Shown: positions 41,792-49,925 of the stretch, one piece after another
Layout: each line of letters starts with the position of its first letter
How positions within the stretch are numbered: position 1 is the first letter of the stretch
DNA from: Paenibacillus sabinae T27
GTDB taxonomy: Bacteria; Bacillota; Bacilli; Paenibacillales; Paenibacillaceae
Length of the DNA: 64,000 bases
Direction of reading: 5' to 3'
Assembly (NCBI RefSeq): GCF_000612505.1
Contig: NZ_CP004078.1
Coordinates: 2,579,251 to 2,643,250, forward strand
Notes under the pieces: model-generated
Databases searched by the model: none
The model's input: the letters and a program-made list of their open reading frames with translations, nothing else
Told to the model about the DNA's origin: nothing
Program-made: the position numbers and the translations under genes

Positions 41792-42376
41792 ATGAACAGT
41801 TTCGTACTAGCCGATCCGGATAAATGTATAGGTTGCCATACTTGCGAAGCGGCGTGTGTCGTTGCGCATTCGGGAAACCGTTTGTTTGAGCAGGAAGAAA
41901 GCGAGATCGCTTTTTACCCGCGTCTCACCGTCATCGAAACGGACGAGGTTACCGCTCCGGTCCAGTGCCGGCATTGTGAGGATGCACCTTGTGCCAATGT
42001 GTGCCCGAATGGCTCGATTTTTAACAAGGACAATGGCATTTTTATTAACCAGGATACATGTATCGGCTGTAAAACCTGTATGCTGGCCTGCCCGTACGGG
42101 GCTATTACGATGGTAACCGCATACCAGGAAGGCCGAAAACAGCGGCAATCCGGGCTGCGGACAAATATTGAAGGAACATGGAGTCCGAAGGAAAGAATTG
42201 TTGCCAATAAATGCGATTTGTGTGAAGAAAGCGGCAATGGCCCGGAATGTGTGCGTGTGTGCCCGACAAGTGCCCTGCGGTTCGTTGTCCCCGGTGAAAT
42301 TGATGAATCGATTGCCCGGAAACGAGCGGCCAGCGCACAACTGCTTCAGCAGTTTGGCGGCTTGTCCGGTTATTAG
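41792..42376 (+). CDS. HycB/HydN-like four-cluster ferredoxin subunit, second copy
   Basis: 194 residues; ATG 41792 behind AAGGAGGAG, two bases after hydA. Four [4Fe-4S] motifs: CIGCHTCEAAC, CRHCEDAPCANVC, CIGCKTCMLAC, CDLCEES....CVRVC. Similar to the first copy but without its Gly/Ser insertion, and it has a C-terminal helix (ARKRAASAQLLQQFGG). Two distinct HycB-like subunits flanking HydA match HycB2/HycB3 in hydrogen-dependent CO2 reductase, where they build the electron chain and, in the published filament, the polymer. Confidence 0.9.
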   Translation: MNSFVLADPDKCIGCHTCEAACVVAHSGNRLFEQEESEIAFYPRLTVIETDEVTAPVQCRHCEDAPCANVCPNGSIFNKDNGIFINQDTCIGCKTCMLACPYGAITMVTAYQEGRKQRQSGLRTNIEGTWSPKERIVANKCDLCEESGNGPECVRVCPTSALRFVVPGEIDESIARKRAASAQLLQQFGGLSGY

Positions 42377-42433
42377 ACTTAAACTGCATTTAATCAAATA
42401 CTGTCAGAAAAATTAGAAAGCAAGGTGAATTCT

Positions 42434-43471
42434 TTGTCCGATCTTCTGGTTGACTCCTTTGGCCGTGTGCATAATTATGTACGAATATCCGTTACGGACC
42501 GCTGCAATCTGGGCTGCCAATATTGCAGGCCGGGGGAAACGGCCGGACATCCTTCCAAGATGGACCTGCTCACCTTTGACGAGATCGCTGCCATTGTAAG
42601 TGTGCTCGCGGAGATGGGGGTTACCAAGGTGAGAATTACCGGGGGAGAGCCGCTCCTCCGGCCCCATCTTGAAGACCTTGTGGACAGACTAAGCGCCATT
42701 CCGGGCATCAGTCGCGTCGGGTTGACCACCAATGGCATGCTGCTAGCGTCTAAGGCTCGGGCGCTTCGACAGGCGGGGCTGACCGACATGAACATCAGTT
42801 TGGATTCCCTGCTCCCGGATCGGTATGCCATGATTACGAACGGCGGTGATTTGTCCCGGGTAATCAGTGGGATAGAAGCCTGCTTTAAAGCCGGATTCGA
42901 AATGCTCAAGCTTAATGTTGTACTCATGCGTGGAGTCAATGATGACGAGATCGAGTCTTTTTTACGGTTGACTCTGGATTATCCGCTCCAAGTCCGCTTT
43001 ATCGAATATATGCCTATCGGCAAGCAGGCCGAAGCGTGGAAAGCGGGATATATGGCGTTGGATGGCATAATGGCGCAGTGCGCGGATAAAGGCTGGAACG
43101 CAAGGCGTGTTGAGCCTGCCGATCGAATGTCAGGCTCGTCTTTTTGCGGTACGAAGGATGATTCAGGGCCGGCCAAGTATTACCGGATTTCCGGAGCTGC
43201 CGGAGAATTCGGTCTGATTAATCCGGTCAGCGATCATTTCTGTATGGCCTGCAACCGGCTGCGCATTACGGCGAACGGCTCCGTCAAGCCCTGCCTTTAC
43301 TGGAACGACGAGTGGGATCTGAAACCGTTTATCGGCAATAACGAGTTGCTTAGACAAGCCATCCGGCGTTCGCTTGAAGCCAAGCCCCAGCGGCATGAGA
43401 TGATTGTTCAGCCGGGCCAGAAGCCTGCACAACATACGATGATGCGTCAGATGTCACAGATCGGCGGGTGA
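42434..43471 (+). CDS. moaA: GTP 3',8-cyclase (molybdenum cofactor synthesis)
   Basis: 345 residues from TTG 42434 with AAGGTGA 6 bases upstream (GTG 42425 has none). Radical-SAM cluster CNLGCQYC (Cys24, 28, 31), GGEPLLRP, and the second cluster CMAC-x13-C near residue 275. It makes the first molybdopterin precursor and so feeds the FdhF cofactor. The penultimate GG of classical MoaA is present at the C-terminus (QIGG). Other moa/moe genes are not in the window. Confidence 0.9.
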   Translation: MSDLLVDSFGRVHNYVRISVTDRCNLGCQYCRPGETAGHPSKMDLLTFDEIAAIVSVLAEMGVTKVRITGGEPLLRPHLEDLVDRLSAIPGISRVGLTTNGMLLASKARALRQAGLTDMNISLDSLLPDRYAMITNGGDLSRVISGIEACFKAGFEMLKLNVVLMRGVNDDEIESFLRLTLDYPLQVRFIEYMPIGKQAEAWKAGYMALDGIMAQCADKGWNARRVEPADRMSGSSFCGTKDDSGPAKYYRISGAAGEFGLINPVSDHFCMACNRLRITANGSVKPCLYWNDEWDLKPFIGNNELLRQAIRRSLEAKPQRHEMIVQPGQKPAQHTMMRQMSQIGG

Positions 43472-43479
43472 TCTTTAAG

Positions 43480-44901
43480 ATGGTTGATGAATCCAGCTTC
43501 CGTATGGAGAAGGACTCGCTTGGCCATGCCTCCGTCCCCAAAGATGCTTATTACGGGATTCATACCGTACGCGCCCGGGACAATTTTGCAGTCAGCGGCC
43601 GCCCGGCCCATCGGCGGCTCATGCAGGCTATGGTGCTGGTCAAGAAGGCCGCGGCCAAAGTAAACGGAGAACAAGGGACTATTCCGGAATCCGTAGCTGA
43701 AGCGATTGAGCGGTCCTGCGATGATATTTTGAAGGGTATGCTGGACGATCATTTTATCGTGGATGCCTATCAGGGAGGCGCGGGAACGAGCACTAACATG
43801 AATGTAAATGAGATGATTGCCAACCGAGCCATCGAGCGGCTAGGAGGAACAAAGGGGGATTACCGGCTGGTCCATCCCATTGACCATGTCAATCTCTATC
43901 AGTCCACGAACGACGTATATCCAACTGCGCTGCGCATCGCTGTCATTCCGCTGCTTCGTCTCTTGAGTGACGAGTTGTCTTCTCTTCAGGAATCGCTGCA
44001 GGAGAAGGAGCGGCAATTTGCTGATGTGCTAAGACTTGGACGGACGCAGCTGATGGATGCGCTGCCGATCTTGGCCGGGCAGAGCTTCGGCGCCTACGCC
44101 AAGGCGGTAGCCCGCGACCGGTGGCGGCTGTATAAAGCGGAGGAGCGGCTGAGGGAGATCAACCTTGGCGGCACAGCTGTCGGAACGGGAATGAACGCCC
44201 CGCTAAAATATGCTTACGCTGTTACGGAGGAGCTGCGGGAAATGACCGGCCTCGGCTTATGTCGAAGCGATTTCCCCATGGATGCGACACAGAATATGGA
44301 TGTGTTCGTTGAGACTTCGGGTCTGCTAAAAGCGGCTGCGGTGAATCTGCTGAAAATATCGGGCGATTTCCGGCTGCTGGGTTCAGGACCTCAGGGCGGC
44401 ATTGGCGAATATATGCTGCCTGCGGTGCAGGTAGGTTCCTCCATTATGCCCGGCAAGGTCAACCCGGTTATCGCCGAGATGGCCGGGTCCACCTCGATGC
44501 GGGTGATAGCTAACGATACGGCGGTGACGCTGGCGGCAGCAAGCGGACAGCTTGAGCTTAATGCGTTCACGCCCTTGATCGCCGAGGCGCTGCTGGAATC
44601 GTTGGAGCTGCTGAGCCGTGCCGTGCCGCTGTTTAAGGAGCGGTGCGTTGTAGGGCTGACGCTTGACACCGCCCGTTGCGGGGAGAATCTTGACCGCTCG
44701 GGAGTGATGGCTGCTGCTGCGGCAGCTTATCTTGGCTATGACACCGCGGCGGAGCTGGCCAGTGAAGCGACGGCCACGGGGCTGCCGCTTGAACAGGTTG
44801 TGCGGCAGCGCGGCCTCATGACGGAGGAACAAATCGAAGCGGCCCTTCATCCGCTGGAAGTGACCAAGCCGGGCATTCCCGGAAGCGGCAGAATGGTCTA
44901 A
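43480..44901 (+). CDS. Aspartase/fumarase-family enzyme, aspartate ammonia-lyase-like
   Basis: 473 residues; ATG 43480 with GGGTGA upstream; the frame overlaps the end of moaA closely. Family features: GTSTNMNVNEMIANRA (about 94-110), the catalytic loop GSSIMPGKVNP (about 318), and NLYQSTNDVYPT. The EKDSLGHASVPKDAYYGIHT head is that of aspartases and not class II fumarases. It would release ammonia from aspartate giving fumarate. It lies directly before hydF; I recall such a gene in other hydE/F/G clusters, where ammonia supply for the azadithiolate bridge of the H-cluster has been suggested (inference here). Confidence 0.82.
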   Translation: MVDESSFRMEKDSLGHASVPKDAYYGIHTVRARDNFAVSGRPAHRRLMQAMVLVKKAAAKVNGEQGTIPESVAEAIERSCDDILKGMLDDHFIVDAYQGGAGTSTNMNVNEMIANRAIERLGGTKGDYRLVHPIDHVNLYQSTNDVYPTALRIAVIPLLRLLSDELSSLQESLQEKERQFADVLRLGRTQLMDALPILAGQSFGAYAKAVARDRWRLYKAEERLREINLGGTAVGTGMNAPLKYAYAVTEELREMTGLGLCRSDFPMDATQNMDVFVETSGLLKAAAVNLLKISGDFRLLGSGPQGGIGEYMLPAVQVGSSIMPGKVNPVIAEMAGSTSMRVIANDTAVTLAAASGQLELNAFTPLIAEALLESLELLSRAVPLFKERCVVGLTLDTARCGENLDRSGVMAAAAAAYLGYDTAAELASEATATGLPLEQVVRQRGLMTEEQIEAALHPLEVTKPGIPGSGRMV

Positions 44902-44931
44902 TGAGGTATAGGGAAACGAAGGAGAAACTTT

Positions 44932-46194
44932 ATGAGCTTGAACGGTACACCAAGAGGAGAACGATTGCATATTGCCGTGTTTGGTCGGAGAAATGCGGGG
45001 AAATCAAGTGTGATCAACGCACTTGGCGGACAGGAGACCTCGATTGTCTCCCCCGTCAGCGGTACGACGACCGATCCCGTCTATCAGCCGATGGAGCTGC
45101 TGCCGGTTGGCCCGGTGGTGCTTATTGATACAGCCGGTCTGGATGACGTAGGCGATTTGGGACAGCAGCGTATACACCAAACGATGCGGATTTTAAATAA
45201 AACCGATCTGGCGCTGCTCGTCGTGGATGCCGGCAATGGAGCCGGCGAATTCGAGCAGGAGCTGCTGCGGACGATTTCCGCCAGAGGGATTCCGGTGGTA
45301 GCGGTTTTAAACAAAATCGATCTGCTTCACGTACAAGGAGATGAAACTGGGGTCGGCGCGGCTGTGGTACATGCCGAAGCCGTGCTCGGCTGCAAGCCGG
45401 TTCCAATAAGTGCCGCCGCCGGCAATGGAATCGGTGAATTAAAGACTGCGATAACCGCCGCTTTGCCGAGGGAGGATGACAAGTTCAGGATTGTCGGCGA
45501 TCTGTTAAATCCCGGCGATCTTGCGGTTCTTGTCGTCCCGATCGACAAGGCGGCGCCCAAAGGCCGTCTGATCCTGCCTCAGCAGCAGACGATACGCGAC
45601 ATTATGGAATGCGATGCGGTAGCTGTTGTGACCAAGGAGCAGGAGCTTGGGCATACGTTGGCTACACTTGGGCGTAAGCCGAAAGTGGTGATCACAGATT
45701 CGCAGGCGTTTCTGAAAGTGCAGGCCGACACACCGAAGGATGTGTGGCTCACCTCCTTCTCCATTTTGTTCGCGCGATATAAAGGCGATCTTCCCCGGCT
45801 TGTTCGCGGGGTGCGGGCGCTCAGCCGCTTGAATGACGGCGACCGGGTGCTTATTGCGGAGGCCTGCACGCATCATCGGCAGTCCGACGATATCGCCACC
45901 GTTAAAATTCCCCGCTGGCTCCGAGAGATTACAGGCAGGCGGCTGCAGATCGAGCATGCCGCCGGAAGTGATTTTCCAGAGGGGCTGGGCCAGTACTCCC
46001 TCATTATTCATTGCGGAGCCTGCATCCTGAACCGCAAAGCGATGCTGCATCGAATTGAGGAGGCCTCAGCGGCGGGTGTCCCGATTGTCAATTATGGCGT
46101 GTTTATTGCGTATGTCCACGGGGTATTCCCAAGGGCCATTGAAATGTTTCCGTCCGCGATGCTGGCATGGGAAGACGAGCTGCGTTTCGGTTAA
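44932..46194 (+). CDS. hydF: [FeFe] hydrogenase maturation GTPase HydF
   Basis: 420 residues; ATG 44932 behind AAGGAG. Scaffold on which the 2Fe subcluster is finished and passed to HydA. N-terminal GTPase domain with GRRNAGKSS (about 18-26), DTAG and NKID; C-terminal cluster domain with ACTHH (about 311) and HCGAC (about 360), matching the C-x-H-x(n)-H-C-x2-C cluster motif. Last gene of the rightward unit; convergent with hydG across a terminator. Confidence 0.95.
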   Translation: MSLNGTPRGERLHIAVFGRRNAGKSSVINALGGQETSIVSPVSGTTTDPVYQPMELLPVGPVVLIDTAGLDDVGDLGQQRIHQTMRILNKTDLALLVVDAGNGAGEFEQELLRTISARGIPVVAVLNKIDLLHVQGDETGVGAAVVHAEAVLGCKPVPISAAAGNGIGELKTAITAALPREDDKFRIVGDLLNPGDLAVLVVPIDKAAPKGRLILPQQQTIRDIMECDAVAVVTKEQELGHTLATLGRKPKVVITDSQAFLKVQADTPKDVWLTSFSILFARYKGDLPRLVRGVRALSRLNDGDRVLIAEACTHHRQSDDIATVKIPRWLREITGRRLQIEHAAGSDFPEGLGQYSLIIHCGACILNRKAMLHRIEEASAAGVPIVNYGVFIAYVHGVFPRAIEMFPSAMLAWEDELRFG

Positions 46195-46201
46195 TAACAA
46201 C

Positions 46202-46235
46202 ACCCGGTTCCTTTTTCAAGGTTCCGGGTATTTTT
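46202..46235. terminator. Bidirectional terminator between hydF and hydG
   Basis: ACCCGG-TTCCTT-TTTC-AAGGTT-CCGGGT followed by ATTTTT. Confidence 0.85.
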
Positions 46236-46263
46236 GTAGATTTATGTTCAATTATAATTGTTA

Positions 46264-47685
46264 TCAGAAGCGAAGGTCCCGCTCACCCGAACGGATACGA
46301 GCAAGCTGCTTTATCGTGGCTTTCTTAACAGATTCCTTGGGGATGCGCTCCAGATTCTCGCGAATGGTCTGCTCCCCGATGGCACGCATTTCCTCGTCGG
46401 CATAATCCAGCAGGTATTCCTGAAAGGTCATCAAGGAATTCGGCTGGCATACATTGTGGATATTCCCCGATTTGGCCAGCTGCATAAAGCGGTCTCCCGT
46501 CCGGCCTTCGCGGTAGCAGGCGGTGCAATAGCTGGGAACATAGCCGTCTTGACACAGACTTTTGATAATTTCCATGGGAGAACGGTGATCTCCGACAGTG
46601 AACTGCGGCTTGTCGTCCTTGTCTTTATTGACGCTATACGCGCCAACACCGGTGGCTGAGCCTGCGCTGATCTGCGATATACCCAGCTTAATGATCCGGT
46701 CGCGGAATTCCGGGTCTTCACGAGTGGACAGGATCATCCCCGTATAAGGTACGGCCACCCTCAGGACGGCGACAATCTTCGCAAAATCACTGTCACTCAC
46801 AAGATAGGGGTAATTGTCCAGATTCACGTTCTCCGCTTCCCGAAGCCGGGGTACAGAGATTGTATGCGGTCCGCAGCCGAATGTCTGCTCCAGATGCTCA
46901 GCGTGCTGCAGCATGGCGATGGTCTCATATTTAAAATCGTAGAGTCCGTACAGGACGCCGATGCCGACATCATCGATCCCGGCTTTCATTGCCCGGTCCA
47001 TGGCGGTCGTGTGCCAGTCATAATCGCTTTTTGGCCCTTGCGGATGGTATTTGCCGTAGCTGGGCCGGTGATACGTTTCCTGGAATAAAATATACGTTCC
47101 GATTCCGGCATCGGCCAGTTTGAGGTAATCATCCACGGTCGTGGCGGCAATATTGATGTTAACCCGCCGGATACTGCCATTGTCCAGCTTGGTCTCGTAT
47201 ATGGTCCGGATACATTCCAGAATGTAGTCGATGGAACAGTGGTTAGTGTCTTCCCCCGCTTCAAGGACAAGCCGTTTATGCCCAAGGGACTGAAGAGCCT
47301 TGACTTCCTGGGCAATTTCATCTTGAGTGAGACGGCTGCGCTCAAACTCGGAGTTGGAATGCTTGTATCCGCAGTAGACGCAGTTATTGACACAATAGTT
47401 GCTGACATAGAGGGGGGCGAACAGCACGATCCGGTTGCCGTAAATCCGTTCCTTAATTTCCCGGGATACCTGGTACAGCCGCTCCAGCGTTTCTTCATCA
47501 TTCACATGCAGCAGCACCGCGGCTTCGCGTGAAGTCAGGCCTTTGCACATTCTTGCTTTGTCCAGGATTGCGGTTATGAGCTTGCTGTCGTTAACCGCTG
47601 TCTCCCCGTACTGCAGCGCTCCCTTGATTTCCTCGTCTTGAATAAAATCCGCCGGACGGCGCTCATTTACTCGGTTCACGAACAT
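46264..47685 (-). CDS. hydG: [FeFe] hydrogenase maturase HydG (tyrosine lyase)
   Basis: 473 residues; ATG 47685 lies within the last codons of hydE (10-base overlap). Radical-SAM enzyme that cleaves tyrosine into CO and cyanide and builds the Fe(CO)2(CN)cysteine synthon. SAM cluster YCVNNCVYCGYKH (Cys98, 102, 105); C-terminal auxiliary cluster CTACYREGRTGDRFM (near 390), which separates it from ThiH. Intact length. Confidence 0.96.
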   Translation of the reverse strand: MFVNRVNERRPADFIQDEEIKGALQYGETAVNDSKLITAILDKARMCKGLTSREAAVLLHVNDEETLERLYQVSREIKERIYGNRIVLFAPLYVSNYCVNNCVYCGYKHSNSEFERSRLTQDEIAQEVKALQSLGHKRLVLEAGEDTNHCSIDYILECIRTIYETKLDNGSIRRVNINIAATTVDDYLKLADAGIGTYILFQETYHRPSYGKYHPQGPKSDYDWHTTAMDRAMKAGIDDVGIGVLYGLYDFKYETIAMLQHAEHLEQTFGCGPHTISVPRLREAENVNLDNYPYLVSDSDFAKIVAVLRVAVPYTGMILSTREDPEFRDRIIKLGISQISAGSATGVGAYSVNKDKDDKPQFTVGDHRSPMEIIKSLCQDGYVPSYCTACYREGRTGDRFMQLAKSGNIHNVCQPNSLMTFQEYLLDYADEEMRAIGEQTIRENLERIPKESVKKATIKQLARIRSGERDLRF

Positions 47686-48842
47686 CCACTTCTTTCTGGG
47701 TTCATTTTCTTCTGAGGACGTGACAGCCAGTTCAGACTGTCTCCGCGGCCCATATCAACTCGAAATCCGGCAGTCTCGATCCGCTGCTCCAGGCAGAACC
47801 GGCACTGCGCCGATTCGTCTCCCGTGCATATTTTATTGTCGTATAACGTATATTTTGGACGCACGGCCAGAGGCGACAGATTGGGCATGACGACATTTGC
47901 GCCCGCCTGCAGTGCGAGCTCCCGTCCGTATGGATGGGCGGTTCCCATCGCAGTCGTAGCCGGAATCAGGGCGTCCGGCACGAACAGCCGCGCAAGAGCA
48001 ATCATATCCAGTGTGGCTTCCAGCGTTCCGGCTGGCTCGTCCTTTAAAGGCGTCGCTTGATGCGGCAAAAAAGGGCCGATGCCAATCATGTCCGGATTAA
48101 GCTCCTTGAGGTACAGTAAATCCTCAGCCAAGTCTTGAGACGTCTGCCCGGGCAATCCGACCATAAACCCGGCACCGACTTGATAGCCGATGGTTTTCAA
48201 AGACCGCAAACGGTCCCGCCGATTCTCGAAGGTCATGGTCGGATGCAGCGCTTCATACAACCTTCGGGAAGCCGTCTCATGCCGGAGCAAAAAACGCTCA
48301 GCGCCCGCTTCAAATAACCGGGTATACGTCTCGTCGTCACGTTCGCCGATCGAGAGCGTCACCGCCGCATCCGGATAGCTCCGCTTGATACCGGCAATCA
48401 GCTGCGCCAGTTTGTCCGTTGTATACCAATCGTCCTCGCCGCTCTGCAGAACGAAGGTACGATAGCCCAAGTCGTATCCTTCCTGGCAGCAATCCATAAT
48501 TTCTTCAAGCTGAAGCCGGTAGCGGGCGGCCGATTTATTGGCAGAGCGAATCCCACAGTACAGGCAGTTTTGTTTGCATATATTGGAGAATTCAATCAGC
48601 CCGCGCAAATACACCTTTGTTCCGTAACGATCCATCCGTTTCTGGTGTGCTAAAGTATGCAGCCGCCCTCGTGAATCCGGGCCGAGATTTTCGAGCAGCA
48701 GGATAATTTCTTCGGAATCCAAGGATTCTTGCGCATATAAACGATCCAATAATTGATCCAGTAAATAGTCCGTTGTACATCCCTCCTCAAGATGAACAGG
48801 TAAACCTTTCTTGCAAGCACAAACATGTAAATAATGTAACAA
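47676..48842 (-). CDS. hydE: [FeFe] hydrogenase maturase HydE, start uncertain
   Basis: Radical-SAM enzyme acting on the HydG product. SAM cluster CKQNCLYC (Cys89, 93, 96 in the longest frame), C-terminal extra cysteines CTGDESAQCRFC, and ERDDETY/GPFLPHQATPL all fit. The longest frame (388 residues) begins at TTG 48842 without a ribosome site. A good site, GAGGAGGG (about 48781-48788), lies inside the frame, but no ATG, GTG or TTG in frame follows at a usable distance; the first likely family residues are LLDQLLDRLYAQ. The ATG next to the site is in another frame. Either an unusual start or an error. Overlaps hydG by 10 bases. Confidence 0.92.
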   Translation of the reverse strand: MLHYLHVCACKKGLPVHLEEGCTTDYLLDQLLDRLYAQESLDSEEIILLLENLGPDSRGRLHTLAHQKRMDRYGTKVYLRGLIEFSNICKQNCLYCGIRSANKSAARYRLQLEEIMDCCQEGYDLGYRTFVLQSGEDDWYTTDKLAQLIAGIKRSYPDAAVTLSIGERDDETYTRLFEAGAERFLLRHETASRRLYEALHPTMTFENRRDRLRSLKTIGYQVGAGFMVGLPGQTSQDLAEDLLYLKELNPDMIGIGPFLPHQATPLKDEPAGTLEATLDMIALARLFVPDALIPATTAMGTAHPYGRELALQAGANVVMPNLSPLAVRPKYTLYDNKICTGDESAQCRFCLEQRIETAGFRVDMGRGDSLNWLSRPQKKMNPERSGCS

Positions 48843-48890
48843 AAGTAAAAATGAAGAACTGTGAGCTTTTTGCTTGAAATCAGAGATTAT

Positions 48891-49706
48891 TCAATTGCTG
48901 TTCAGAAGCGCACAATCGCTGATCCGCTCCGGTCGTGTATACACGTTGCATGAGTCCTGCCGGATGAAGCCGACGGTCGTAATCCCGAGCTGTTCAGCCA
49001 GTTCAAGGGCCAGCGCCGTCGGAGCGGATTTGGACAAAATGATCTCGCAGCCGATTTTGGCGACCTTCAGCAGAATTTCCGAAGAAATCCGACCGCTGAA
49101 CACGATGATTTTGTCATTCAGGTTCATCGCATGTCTTAGGCAGTGGCCGTAAATTTTGTCGAGGGCATTATGCCGGCCGATATCGCTGCGGGCGAGCAGC
49201 ACCCCGTCAGTATCGCAAATCGCGGCGGAGTGGACGCCCCCTGTCCGGTGAAACAGCTCAGACCCGGTCTGCACTTCTTCCATAAGGCGAAAGCAATCTT
49301 TAAACGATAAAGAGACATGAACGCCTTCCATAATCTTGGCCGTCCTTGCGTCGTTAACATACACGAAGCCATGACGCCCTCCGCCGCAGCAGGAATTGAC
49401 ATAACGCTTGGCATACAGCTGGCGGTGAAGCTCATTCCAGCGGTCAGTGGAGACGTGTACGTATCCTTCTTCTTCCTGTGTCCACATTTCTTTGATGTCC
49501 TGAATTCCCCGGATAATGCCTTCCGACGCCAAATAGCCAACCGCCATGTCCTCAATGTGCTCGGGTGTGCATACCAGAGTCACGAATTCTTCGCCGTTGA
49601 TCTTGAGTGTGACCGGATGCTCCGTCACGATGAGATCCGGTTCCCTGGTGATTCGGCCCTTCCGGTAGCGAATAATGTGTCCTTGCTGTTCAGGTTCACG
49701 CTTCAT
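48891..49706 (-). CDS. fdhD: Formate dehydrogenase sulfurtransferase FdhD
   Basis: 271 residues from ATG 49706 (AAGGG 8-9 bases upstream; ATG 49712 and GTG 49715 are alternatives). Passes sulfur from a cysteine desulfurase to the molybdenum cofactor of FdhF, which is needed for its activity. The sulfur-carrying loop reads NSCCGGGRHG, the Firmicute CC form in place of the enterobacterial CGVC. Other family blocks: TGGVHSAA, ARSDIGRHNALDK and FSGRISSEI. First gene of fdhD-hydE-hydG. Confidence 0.94.
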   Translation of the reverse strand: MKREPEQQGHIIRYRKGRITREPDLIVTEHPVTLKINGEEFVTLVCTPEHIEDMAVGYLASEGIIRGIQDIKEMWTQEEEGYVHVSTDRWNELHRQLYAKRYVNSCCGGGRHGFVYVNDARTAKIMEGVHVSLSFKDCFRLMEEVQTGSELFHRTGGVHSAAICDTDGVLLARSDIGRHNALDKIYGHCLRHAMNLNDKIIVFSGRISSEILLKVAKIGCEIILSKSAPTALALELAEQLGITTVGFIRQDSCNVYTRPERISDCALLNSN

Positions 49707-49925
49707 CTCCATCACCCTTATTAATGAAAGATTTGAAATATAGAAAAATAACTTAAATAGTAAATAATAGAAATGATAACAGCTTTACTACATCACGAAT
49801 TGCAATAACTGTCAATTTTATATTTCACAATCCAGCTAACTTCCAACATCCTGCTCTTCATGGCAACGTTCTCTTTGTGGGCATGGAACGCTATGGTATA
49901 ATGGGGCGGAGGTGACTGGCAACGT

